Assembly (NCBI GenBank): GCA_963770645.1
Contig: CAVYQL010000001.1
Span: 62,001 to 126,000, forward strand
Direction of reading: 5' to 3'
DNA length: 64,000 nucleotides
From: Bog-473 sp963770645
Lineage (GTDB): Bacteria > Actinomycetota > Acidimicrobiia > Acidimicrobiales > RAAP-2
The position numbers and the translations under genes were made by a program. The notes beneath the pieces are model-generated. The model saw only the letters and a program-made list of their open reading frames with translations, was not told the origin of the DNA and searched no databases. Shown in pieces: positions 1-8,506 of the stretch (its first letter is position 1; every line of letters starts with the position of its first letter).

Positions 1-933
1 TCGTTCCGGGCCGATCCCGACGGGTATTCGGCACTGCTCAGCTGGCTCGAAGCGTTCGGCGAAGTGAGCAAGGTCGGCGTGGAGGGGACGGGGTCCTATG
101 GGGCCGGCGTCGCCCGTTTCCTCGCCAAAGCGGGGGTCCATGTCGTCGAAGTGGACCGCCAGAACCGTCAGGCCCGCCGACAAAGCGGCAAGTCCGATCC
201 CCTCGACGCGCTCGAGGCCGCGCGGGCGGCGCAGTCCGGGAGGGCCCAGGGCACGGCCAAGAGCAGGGATGGTTCGGTCGAGGCCATCAGGGTCCTCGTC
301 GTGGCCAAGCGCTCGGCCCGAGGGGCGCGCATCAAGGCACTCGGCCAGATGCGCCAGTTGACCTTCAGCGCTCCTGACCAGCTCCAGAGCAAACTCAAGG
401 GCCTCCCCATCGCCGCCTTCGTCGCTGCCGCCCAGGGCTTGCGTCCGACCCGCTCACCCGATGTGGTCACCTCGGCGACCAAGGCGTCGCTCTCCTCTTT
501 GGCGCACCGCGTGGCCGATCTCGAAGCCGAGATCGCAGAGCTCGATGCCATGATCACCCCGCTGCTCGAGACCACTGCTCCCGAGTTGCTCGCCGTCTAT
601 GGAGTCGGCATCGACACCGCGGCCGCGCTGTTGGTCGCTGCTGGCGACAACCCCGAGCGCCTGCATTCTGAGGCGGCCTGGGCGCATCTGTGCGGGGTCT
701 CACCGCTGGAGGCCTCCTCGGGCAAGGTCACGCGCCACCGGCTCAACCGCGGTGGGGACCGCCAGGCCAACCGGGCGCTGTGGCACATCGTGATCACACG
801 CCTGGCCTCTGACCCGAGAACGCAGCACTATATGGAGCGCCGAGTCAAAGACGGTCGCTCCAAGAGCGAGGCCATCCGCATGCTCAAGCGCTATGTCGCC
901 CGCGAGGTCTACCGCTACCTGCCTCGCGCCTAG
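1..933 (+). CDS. IS110-family transposase, 5' truncated by window edge
   Basis: The reading frame is open from base 1, so the N-terminus lies outside the window; an internal GTG at 64 is probably not the true start. The visible part matches IS110-type transposases. The rest of a DEDD/RuvC-like catalytic domain (VGVEGTGSYG, then KSDPLDALEAARAA) is followed by a linker and the C-terminal transposase_20 domain (LLAVYGVGIDTAAALLVAAG and NRGGDRQANRALWH). These enzymes move circular intermediates using a structured bridge RNA encoded in the element's noncoding end. No terminal inverted repeats are expected, so the right boundary cannot be fixed. It borders the lower-GC accessory segment. The family is clear; whether the element is intact cannot be judged. 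Confidence 0.88.
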   Translation, partial: SFRADPDGYSALLSWLEAFGEVSKVGVEGTGSYGAGVARFLAKAGVHVVEVDRQNRQARRQSGKSDPLDALEAARAAQSGRAQGTAKSRDGSVEAIRVLVVAKRSARGARIKALGQMRQLTFSAPDQLQSKLKGLPIAAFVAAAQGLRPTRSPDVVTSATKASLSSLAHRVADLEAEIAELDAMITPLLETTAPELLAVYGVGIDTAAALLVAAGDNPERLHSEAAWAHLCGVSPLEASSGKVTRHRLNRGGDRQANRALWHIVITRLASDPRTQHYMERRVKDGRSKSEAIRMLKRYVAREVYRYLPRA

Positions 934-942
934 ATCCCCGGA

Positions 943-1011
943 CCATGGACCTGGCTCACCGTACGCCTGTCGTCGATGAGACTGACCTGTAACCGATATG
1001 CCGGTCCATGG
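943..1011 (+). repeat. Inverted repeat just 3' of the IS110 transposase
   Basis: Nine-base arms at 943-951 and 1003-1011 (core CCATGGAC / GTCCATGG) are perfectly complementary across a 51-nt loop, starting 10 nt after the transposase stop. It may belong to the noncoding end of the element, where some IS110-type (IS1111 group) elements encode their guide RNA, or it may be chance. No promoter was recognised. Confidence 0.3.
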
Positions 1012-1098
1012 CCCGGGTTCACCGACTCTCGAAGACGCGTGACCTGATAAGAGCTTGCCCTCTCGACGAGTGGCCCATCATTGGTCTGTCCGCCGTCC

Positions 1099-1524
1099 TC
1101 ACTCCCGAAAATTCCCACGAAAGGGGTTGACAACATCCATAGGAGCATCGGTTTTGTGGGCGGCATTTATGGCGTTCCGGTGTTTAAGGTCGCATAAACG
1201 GGGATCCGACAATCTTCTAGGACCTTGGCTCACCGCGAAGTAGAAGGCGGCGTTTTTGCCTTTCCCATTCGCATACATCGCAACAAGGTGCCTGGCATCG
1301 TTGCCTAGTGCTCCGCCAGCCTTCTCACTGTAGGAGACGCCAGCCTGTAGCTCGTTTTCGCTCTGAGTAGAAAGCTGATTGTCCGGGATACTGACTCCAG
1401 CGGCGCGGAGATCACGGCAGGCGGACTTGGCGTAACTAGTGCTCGATGGTCCGCTGCCCCCACCGCAACTGACAAGCATGAGCCCGCTGACCATCACTGC
1501 CGCTGATGCTAGGCACCGCCACAT
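1099..1524 (-). CDS. Predicted secreted lipoprotein of unknown function
   Basis: From the ATG at 1524 the protein is 141 residues. It opens with a short basic stretch and a hydrophobic signal peptide ending in a lipobox (LVSC, Cys at about residue 20), followed by a Gly/Ser-rich tether. This predicts signal peptidase II cleavage and lipid anchoring outside the membrane, and lspA is present at 23 kb. The mature part has no recognised domain; it contains two further cysteines. An upstream in-frame ATG at 1596 would put basic residues before the signal and is less likely. Neighbours are the IS110 transposase and a membrane protein on the same strand. The G+C is lower than in the housekeeping part of the window. 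Confidence 0.6.
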   Translation of the reverse strand: MWRCLASAAVMVSGLMLVSCGGGSGPSSTSYAKSACRDLRAAGVSIPDNQLSTQSENELQAGVSYSEKAGGALGNDARHLVAMYANGKGKNAAFYFAVSQGPRRLSDPRLCDLKHRNAINAAHKTDAPMDVVNPFRGNFRE

Positions 1525-1671
1525 GATCCGTACTGTACGCGTCCAGCGGCATCTGCAATCTGTCTTTGTCGAGCGCCCCCGTATCCCAGTTCGCATCAGT
1601 TATGAGACGGTCTTTGCAGAGCTGGGCCGAGTGAGACCCCACCGCGTAGGACAGCGACCATCTACGACCCG

Positions 1672-2382
1672 TTACCACGATCCATTCGCCGCCATCGATA
1701 AGCCGAGAAATACCAGTCCGAGCACTGCGCCATAGGTCCATGTAGCTGCCGGGTGACCCATGCCTAACAAGGCGTTGTATAGAAGCACGGCGATTATCAA
1801 ATACCAAGCAAGGACGAATCCAATCAGGATTGCGGGTCTCTCAAGAGTTGGTCGCGGCTCGCATTGGTGCAGGTTGTGGAACGTCCAACAGAGTGCGCCA
1901 ATGCAGACGACCAACCAGTAGGCAGAGGAAAGGAACACCAGGAAGGTGAATCCAGAATGATTGGTAATCGCAGAGGCCAATGGCGCGCCAGTGGCGACAA
2001 TTGCGAAGAGGAGGGCCAACCAGGCCCAACGCTTCCTCGCCCGATCAACGGGCACGGTGTCTTCTGGGGACGGAGCAGGAAGTCGAACTATCCCGAGCGG
2101 CACAGCCCAACCTTGAGGGGTGAAACCAGTGGAGTGCGACGTCGCGGTCGCGCTCACCTCGGCCTGGCGATGCGGTACTGCTCTATTTGATGCCCACATG
2201 CCGAAAATGACCGTGCTCATCGCGGCCCACACGGCAAAGGCCACGGCAGCGAAGATAGGGCTTCGCGACGCCAGACCGGCCACAAGGGGCACAATCAGCC
2301 ACGAAGCGAGAAGAAGGATGAAGACTCGCCTGACCAATGAGTGCGATCGATGCAGGTCGCTCACCTCATGGTCGAGTGGCAC
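1672..2382 (-). CDS. Multi-pass membrane protein of unknown function
   Basis: A 236-residue protein with about six hydrophobic segments, near residues 18-38, 43-66, 117-138, 143-168, 182-205 and 210-232. A hydrophilic loop of about 45 residues separates the second and third. I recognise no family. The GTG at 2382 is preceded directly by AGGAG, which is too close for an ideal ribosome site, so the next in-frame GTG at 2364 is also possible. It lies 147 bp upstream of the lipoprotein gene on the same strand and could be co-transcribed with it. The coding signal rests on sustained hydrophobic periodicity rather than homology. Confidence 0.5.
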   Translation of the reverse strand: MPLDHEVSDLHRSHSLVRRVFILLLASWLIVPLVAGLASRSPIFAAVAFAVWAAMSTVIFGMWASNRAVPHRQAEVSATATSHSTGFTPQGWAVPLGIVRLPAPSPEDTVPVDRARKRWAWLALLFAIVATGAPLASAITNHSGFTFLVFLSSAYWLVVCIGALCWTFHNLHQCEPRPTLERPAILIGFVLAWYLIIAVLLYNALLGMGHPAATWTYGAVLGLVFLGLSMAANGSW

Positions 2383-3036
2383 CTCCTAATCGTGGCATAA
2401 CGACATCGCGTGATAGAAGTCTGAACCTCGCGCGTCCCATACGCCGGGTTCGGGGCCACGTGACATCGGTCGTTTCGAAACGTCGAAATGGTGGGCCGGT
2501 CACTTCCGATCGTGCCTGGTGGCGCGAATCGTAAGACCCGAAATTTTGCCGCGCCAATAAGGGTCCCGCGTGTGGCCCAGGTCCACTTGCGAGCGGCGAG
2601 GGTCTACCAGGCTGCCGAAAATGAGTTTCGCGAACCGTGACACAAGCCAGAGCAGGGATTTTCCGCGGTGCCTGAGAAACTCAGACGATGTGGACATTCA
2701 CTTCACCTGTCGGTGGTCAACCGGGGCACCCGGTGGACCTACCACGAAGCATGAACGGGGTGCTCCAGACATTGCGAGCTGACCACCTGCTAGACGAACC
2801 CGTCCTTCAGTTGATCGAGGGATGACACTGCGGCGCGGTGGTTTGCTTGATTGCCTACTTCTGCTGTGTCGCAGTGCCAATCATTATGACGGAGGCGTTG
2901 CTGCAGGGTTGACACACTCTCTTGTTCTGCCGCAGCGCGACACAATCTGCAAGGCGTGCGTGGTGAGCAGCTAGATGGTGCGAGATGGCTTGGACCGCCG
3001 TCACTCATAATGTCCTGAACCCGGGGAGATGTGGAA
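2383..3036. other. Intergenic stretch without a recognisable gene
   Basis: About 650 bases between the membrane protein and the SIR2 gene. Only short, unconvincing reading frames are present. A perfect 12-bp palindrome (CGTTTCGAAACG) lies at 2471-2482. Both flanking genes point away from it, so it should contain their promoters, but I cannot place them with confidence. Confidence 0.5.
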
Positions 3037-4188
3037 ATGGCACAGGTAAATATTGAGCGCGGCAGCGCACTCCTTGTTCTTGTCGGAGCTGGGGCGTCCT
3101 TCGACTGTCTGTCACTAGCCGATCAACGGAACCTCGACTGGCAGTCGCAGGTTCCGCCACTGACAAAAGATTTGGCGCGAAGGACAGACGTATCTCGGAA
3201 GCTGAACCTCCAATATCCAGACGCCACACCAATCCTGAACGAACTCCGCCACAGATTGCTTGATCGACCTCTCTCTACGACAGGCACTGAACCAATCGCG
3301 TTTACCCTCGAAGAAGCCCTAGCTGACTACTTAGGGCGTCGCAGTTACGATGACCGAAATGTCCCGCGCCACATTATGGCGACGAGGTTTTTCTTGCGGG
3401 ACTTGATCTGGAATGCGACGCGCTACGTCGAACAGATCACTGGCGGTGACACTAACTACACGGCCTTAGTAAGGACCTGTTACCAGTGGGCCTCTGAACA
3501 CGGTCGGCACGTATGTTTTGTCAACTTCAACTATGACCCGCTCTTGGAATTTGCCTGCCGCAATCACTTCAGACTGCAACCTGCCTCACCAGATCACTAT
3601 GTGGTCGATCCCACAGCGGCCCTCGTGAAACCGCACGGTTCGGTGCTGTGGCAGTGGGCCCATCCTGCCTTCCTCGATCGTGTACAAGGTGCTGCCGGAC
3701 CGAATCACTCAATCGACGCTGGTGAACCTGAGAACATTGAAAACGACTGGGCGATCCACGGTTCTTCGGTTCCTTCAAGCCACGTTCGCGTCAAGATTGT
3801 TGATAAGTACGACTCAAACGTTTCGATAATCCCAGCCCTAGCCTTACCTGTTGCCAACAAGGCCCAGTTCGTTTGGCCGCAATCGCATCAGGACTATTTC
3901 ACTTCTCTCACACGGGGATCGTTCGGTCGCGTTGTAGCCATTGGTTGGAGAGCCGCAGAAGCACACTTTCTGCCACTTCTGCGTCCATTGGTCGCACCCG
4001 TAGACGCATTACGAATGCTCGTCGTTACTGGGGGAGCGCCAAACACCGAGGATGCCCAGGTGGACGCAGAGGAAACGACGGAACGCTTGCTCAGCGCCAT
4101 CGAGGGCTGTCAATCGCACGATGTCAGCACCGATGGCTTCCATTCGATCTTCGGAAACGGTGCTCTCGACTGGTTGTTAGACGATTGA
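3037..4188 (+). CDS. Stand-alone SIR2-like domain protein
   Basis: A 383-residue protein with the landmarks of a SIR2 NAD-binding fold. There is a glycine-rich GAGAS loop near residues 17-21, an NFNYD segment near residues 161-165, KPHGS near 198-202, and a late IGW motif near 301-303 where the fold usually closes. Many bacterial SIR2-like proteins of this length are NADases that act in anti-phage abortive infection; others are of unknown role. No partner domain (TIR, SLOG, STAND, Argonaute) is fused and no obvious sensor gene adjoins it. The ATG at 3037 sits 8 nt after GGGGAG, a better spacing than the GTG at 3031. It lies alone on the plus strand in the lower-GC segment. The domain call is good; a defence role is inference. 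Confidence 0.72.
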   Translation: MAQVNIERGSALLVLVGAGASFDCLSLADQRNLDWQSQVPPLTKDLARRTDVSRKLNLQYPDATPILNELRHRLLDRPLSTTGTEPIAFTLEEALADYLGRRSYDDRNVPRHIMATRFFLRDLIWNATRYVEQITGGDTNYTALVRTCYQWASEHGRHVCFVNFNYDPLLEFACRNHFRLQPASPDHYVVDPTAALVKPHGSVLWQWAHPAFLDRVQGAAGPNHSIDAGEPENIENDWAIHGSSVPSSHVRVKIVDKYDSNVSIIPALALPVANKAQFVWPQSHQDYFTSLTRGSFGRVVAIGWRAAEAHFLPLLRPLVAPVDALRMLVVTGGAPNTEDAQVDAEETTERLLSAIEGCQSHDVSTDGFHSIFGNGALDWLLDD

Positions 4189-4424
4189 GTGCAGATTGTT
4201 GATGCGGCAACGATTTCAAGGCCCAGGCCTTACCCGCCTGAGTGGTATTTGGGCAGGTCACGAGATTTTCGGGTCATGCTACCTAGTGAAAATGTTGAGG
4301 CTTGAACTTCTGTGATCAACGAGTGAATGCCACGTGACGAAAGGACTTCCGGCGCCTTCCGAGATCACCTGGTCTACGTTTCCAACGGACCGGGAGATCA
4401 CCCGGAAGGGGAGGCCGAAGACGA

Positions 4425-6233
4425 ATGCGACATATAGCGGCTCATCGCGGATCGTTGTTCTGGATAGCCACGGCACTCATGGGCGTCGTTACGATCCCCG
4501 GCGGTCTCATCGTTCTCATCGCTGCTCCGAGCTACGCGGGAGCGGCAGCCGCACCGAGCTGGGGCCCTCCGACTGAGATTTCAACAACTGGCGAGTTCTC
4601 CGCCATTAGTTGCAACGACGCACTGGATTGCACTGCTGTTAGTCGCAATGCCTCCGTCGTCACCGAGACGAGCGGCACCTGGGGCACGCCCACCGTTATC
4701 AGCGGGATGGGTGGCGGCTCACTTAATGGTGTGAGCTGCGCCGCGGTGACGGACTGTACCGCCGTCGGCAATGTTGGGAACGGTCTGCCGTTCTACGTAG
4801 ACGAGACGAGTGGCGTGTGGGGCACGCCCGTCGAAGTCACCGACATTCCCGGGGGCAGCGGCGCCTTTAACTCCGTGAGCTGCGCTCACGCTTCGGACTG
4901 CACCGCTGTCGGCAGTGACGGGAACGATCTGCCGTTCTACGACACCGAGACGGCTGGCACCTGGGGGACACCCGTCGAGGTCAGCAACGCACCCTTCGAC
5001 AGTGCCTTTTACTCAGTGAGCTGCACTGACGCCACGGACTGCACCGCTGTCGGGGGGGCCGACGACCTACCGTTCTATGACACCGAGACCGGTGGCAGTT
5101 GGGGTGGAGCTGCGGCGATCTCTGATACTCCCGGTGGCTCTGGCTACTTCTATGGCGTGAGCTGCCCCGACGCTTCGGACTGCACCGCCGTCGGCTATGC
5201 CAGTAACTACGGCGGTGCACCGATATACGCCTCCGAAGTCGGCGGAACCTGGGGCACTCCCGTCGTCCTCCCCACCGTTGGCGGTGGTTACACCTTGTGG
5301 GGCGTGAGTTGCAGCGACGCCATTGATTGCACGGCTGTCGGCAATGCTCACTACAACGAGCCCATCTACGTCAGCGAAACCGTTGGAACCTGGGGTTCGG
5401 TTAGCGAGCTTACGGGCGTGCCGAGCGGCGCAGGCCGTCTCGACGGCGTCAGTTGCACCCAGGCCGCGGAATGTACTGCTGTCGGGCTTGACGAAAACGA
5501 TGGCACGGGAATCTACGCGACTAGTGGAGACAGCGGCACAATCACGCTCGGGAGATCCACGGGTTTGATCGGCCACTACGCCGACCGGGTATCGGGGTCT
5601 GGCTGGACTGTGAACCACGACACATCCGTGACCATGAACGAATGTGCAACGACCTACTACGCCCCCTCATCATGTGACGGTGCGAACCAGGTCAACGTGA
5701 CGCTTCGGACCGGCACGAAGGCGGGGACGTTCAAGAAAGCGAGTATCGACATTGTCACTGGGACCATCGATCCTGACGGCGACACGTGCGGGGTCACCGG
5801 ATCAAGCCCCTGCTACCTCGTGGTTGTCGGAAACTCCGGCGACTTTACGAGCGACGTCCTCGGCTTCACGTTACCGAGCGCCAGCGTCACAGAGGCCACC
5901 GGAGTCGCGAAAAACTACGTTGACGATGTGACGGCAATTGACTTTCCCGTAGGTGACACCGTCACCGCCCACGAGTGCGACACCAGCGTCAATCCGGCTA
6001 CCAACTTGGCCACAAACTGCGACACAGCCAAGATGATCTCGGGGACCGTCGGCCCGAGCGGCAGCGTCCTATTCAGCCCTGCCGGTGTGAAAATCAGGGT
6101 CGGTGCTGGCTACGTCGAGACCGGAAGCGGCAGCGTCGTGCAAGGAGGAAGAGCTGACATCGTTGTGGATGACTCAACCACAAGCGGAGTCTGGGTGGTG
6201 ATTCCGATCATATTGGCTTCTAGGGGCGCCTAG
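4425..6233 (+). CDS. Secreted Cys-repeat protein with C-terminal Ig-like repeats
   Basis: A 602-residue protein with a signal peptide (hydrophobic core near residues 12-35, then SYAGAAAA). It then has seven repeats of about 45-55 residues, each built on the pattern VSC-x4-DCTAVG and followed by an ETxGxWG strand pair. Two cysteines per repeat suggest one disulfide per blade, and seven units would suit a beta-propeller. Residues from about 370 on hold two diverged copies of an all-beta domain with paired cysteines, loosely like neocarzinostatin-type Ig folds. There is no LPXTG anchor; the C-terminus is short and hydrophobic. GGAAGGGGAGG lies 10 nt before the ATG. The function is unknown; adhesion or ligand binding is only a guess. 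Confidence 0.72.
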   Translation: MRHIAAHRGSLFWIATALMGVVTIPGGLIVLIAAPSYAGAAAAPSWGPPTEISTTGEFSAISCNDALDCTAVSRNASVVTETSGTWGTPTVISGMGGGSLNGVSCAAVTDCTAVGNVGNGLPFYVDETSGVWGTPVEVTDIPGGSGAFNSVSCAHASDCTAVGSDGNDLPFYDTETAGTWGTPVEVSNAPFDSAFYSVSCTDATDCTAVGGADDLPFYDTETGGSWGGAAAISDTPGGSGYFYGVSCPDASDCTAVGYASNYGGAPIYASEVGGTWGTPVVLPTVGGGYTLWGVSCSDAIDCTAVGNAHYNEPIYVSETVGTWGSVSELTGVPSGAGRLDGVSCTQAAECTAVGLDENDGTGIYATSGDSGTITLGRSTGLIGHYADRVSGSGWTVNHDTSVTMNECATTYYAPSSCDGANQVNVTLRTGTKAGTFKKASIDIVTGTIDPDGDTCGVTGSSPCYLVVVGNSGDFTSDVLGFTLPSASVTEATGVAKNYVDDVTAIDFPVGDTVTAHECDTSVNPATNLATNCDTAKMISGTVGPSGSVLFSPAGVKIRVGAGYVETGSGSVVQGGRADIVVDDSTTSGVWVVIPIILASRGA

Positions 6234-6276
6234 ATTCAGACATCCAAAGCGGCTTTCGTGTCCATGGTTACGGCGT

Positions 6277-6290
6277 CCCTTGAAGAAGGG
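6277..6290. terminator. Short hairpin between convergent genes
   Basis: CCCTT and AAGGG arms around a GAAG loop lie between the ends of the secreted repeat protein and the protease gene. The stem is only five base pairs and has no T-run, so it is a weak candidate. Confidence 0.3.
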
Positions 6291-6320
6291 CTTCGGCATC
6301 GAGCAGTTCCCGGATCGCTT

Positions 6321-7068
6321 CTACGGTACGACTACGGCCACCCCCGCATTATCGCCGGGAGAGCCAAAATGACCGATCAACACGCCACACAGGGCTGAAA
6401 ATGAAGGCACATTTGATAGGTAGGTGGCGATCCCTTTCTCTGGTATTTCCTCATTCAACGGCACCACATGAAAATACGGATGGTCAACATAAACCGGAGC
6501 ACCACTAAAACCCGACCGCGAGAAACAGTCGATCAGGTGGGCCATCGGCTCGTCTCTCGTATACGTCTGACCGTGTGAATCCTTGTCATTCACCGGGACG
6601 TTTTCTACCCACACCGCTCCGAGCTTGCCCCCGCGCATCATCGGAATCACGTGGTCAGAGAGCGAGTCAACATGGCCCAACAAACCCATGAAGAACACCG
6701 GGTGGCCAACCTTGATCGGCATTCCTGCTGGGTAAACGTCGGAGAAATACTCGACCTCCTGCCAGTTAGCGACATATTCGTTCGTATCCCAATCACACAC
6801 AGCGGCCGCGATGTCGGCCGTGGGGTGATATCTCCACTCGGAAATAATGAAGTCCTTGGAGGACCCACCCATCGCGTCTGCGCAACCGAATCCATCTTTT
6901 GCCGATGCCACGCACGTTATGAGCGGCAGTGATGAAGTATTTAGAAATGGCCCCGTTGCTAGCAGTCACGGCTATCAGGAAGGCCGTTCCTTTTGGGGTG
7001 ACGCTTCCGTCCCCCCTCTCGCCGCACACGAACATCACGCAGCGTTGCTGTTGCTCAGACGGAGGCAT
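6321..7068 (-). pseudogene. Trypsin-like serine protease, split by a frameshift
   Basis: Two overlapping minus-strand frames together encode one trypsin-like (S1/S46-type fold) peptidase. The upstream frame, from the ATG at 7068, carries the GTAFLIAV strand and the catalytic His motif (FITAAH). The downstream frame supplies the catalytic Asp (HPTADIAAAV) and the Ser motif (GFSGAPVYV), ending at 6321. The switch falls near 6864-6873, in GATGGGTGGG on the minus strand; removing one base joins the frames as DGGSSKDF. The full product would be about 248 residues with a complete catalytic triad and no clear signal peptide. All three triad motifs being intact argues for a recent mutation or a sequencing error rather than old decay. 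Trypsin-like peptidases of this size also occur beside defence effectors, but the link here is speculative. Confidence 0.66.
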
Positions 7069-7415
7069 AAGACCCCTGATGGGTTTCCACGACCTCATGG
7101 TAAACGCCGCTCGTGCTGGCCGTGAAGGGATAATCTCCAATCCCCAATAGTTCCGAGGGGGGCAATCCGCGGAAGACGGCGGCCCGTGGATACGGCGGCG
7201 CACACCAAGCATGCGGAGGCGATGGAAGCCACACGTTAAGCGGGCGAAGTCGCATGCGCCGCGCTTCGGCTACACCATCGAACCCGGCACGTGTCGGCCT
7301 CAATCGCGTAGAGGGCAACAGCTTGGACCAAGCAGGCCTGAACATGCCTCGTGCAAAGACGCGCATACGCCCCGCCTCGTCCCCGATTGGGACTGGCGGG
7401 GCCGCTTTGCGCGTC
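7069..7415. other. Intergenic stretch, nothing recognised
   Basis: About 350 bases between the split protease and the end of the MT-A70 gene. Open frames here have no recognisable protein features on either strand. Confidence 0.45.
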
Positions 7416-7919
7416 CTAGCACCAATTGGCGACCCATCCCTTCCTAGGAAGACGACCGTAGATTTCCAAATAGGGACCTGGGAACACGTGCTCTACGACC
7501 TCATAAAACTGTGTCGGGCGTCCCACTCCTTCCGGAATCGACGCCTCAAAACCAGTCGTCCGTACGGTGTTGCAGAGCGAGGGTTCCTTTCTCTGCAAAG
7601 AGAGTGCGCTCGGTTCGTGGGCGGAAGTAGTCAAACCACCCTGAAGGCTTCGGCTTGAACCACGTGAGCACCGTTCGGTCCCTGAATCCCCAGTCTCGAA
7701 CTATCCGGTACACGTACGGGGCAAACCAGCCAGCCACAAGTACAAATGCGCGTCGTCCGCCGCCGGGATCGTCAGCTCGCGCAGCTCGTCAATTGAGACA
7801 GTCGGCACCTCGCCCGATTCCCATGGCGGGTCTATCACGATGGTTGCGAATTCCGTCGTGTCTGGGACCTCGATGTGGGCTGATGTCCGCCCGCGCCTGA
7901 ACGGGCGAGGCTTATTCAA
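7416..7919 (-). pseudogene. MT-A70 family adenine methyltransferase, two frameshifts
   Basis: Three consecutive minus-strand frames read as one MT-A70 methyltransferase. The first gives IVIDPPW (catalytic DPPW at 7821-7832) and HLYLW. The second gives FAPYVYRIVRDWGF, then KPKPSGWFDYFR. The third gives the family's closing segment (QFYEVVEHVFPGPYLEIYGR, then GW). Breaks lie near 7737-7743 and at an A4/T4 run at 7548-7551, where removing one T restores WFEA. The likely start is the TTG at 7919, overlapping the stop of the upstream gene, giving about 167 residues. These enzymes methylate adenine N6 in DNA or RNA and are common in phages and plasmids. Motif order and content are complete, so function would return with two base corrections. 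Confidence 0.68.
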
Positions 7920-8297
7920 TGGCGACCTTTTGGAAACTCTTGACTGTTGCTTTCGCCTCGGCCAGCGACATTGTCGGCCTGACCGTTCCATACTTGACGC
8001 AGGCCTCAAGGTCGGGGTCTCAAGCCTTGCCAGCTCGTTAAGTACATGGTGACTGGGCGGCAAAGACGAATACACATTCGGGTCTGAGAGGACCTTGTTC
8101 TTGACCACCCTCGTATACGTCTCGGCTACTCGGATGCTCATACCTGCGCCTTCGACGGCCTCGGTGCACTCGCCGTGTGGCAGAGCTGACCTGGCTGCGA
8201 GGAGGATGTTGCCCGTTTCAAAGATGGACGCCACGGTGCGCTCGATGCTGGAACGAATTGCCGAGGACCACTCGGCCACAGTCGTGACGATCACCAT
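7912..8297 (-). pseudogene. DUF3102-like small protein, one frameshift
   Basis: The start at 8297 is well supported by AAAGGGAGAA just upstream. The first 90 or so residues resemble DUF3102-type proteins (ETGNILLAARSALPHGE), helical proteins often found on plasmids and phages next to ParB-like or methyltransferase genes. At a G4/C4 run (8014-8017) the frame is lost; one added C restores a sensible C-terminus (DLEACVKYGTVRPTMSLAEA) that stops at 7912. The restored protein is about 128 residues, and its stop overlaps the TTG of the MT-A70 gene, indicating translational coupling. The family resemblance is moderate and was judged by eye. Confidence 0.5.
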
Positions 8298-8506
8298 TTC
8301 TCCCTTTCGAGCGCGGAAGAACAGCAAAACACGGGAGGGGGGTCTTGCTTCAAGACCCAACGTGGCCGTTACGATAATTTTCGGCTCGTTTGTAACGGTC
8401 CGCCTGTCGCTCAGCGTGGGACCAGACGTGTGCAGAACCGCCGCAGGGGCGTTGGGCGCATCGGTGTGGTGGTCGGTGTCGTCGAAATTCGCACTGCCGA
8501 TTTTTT

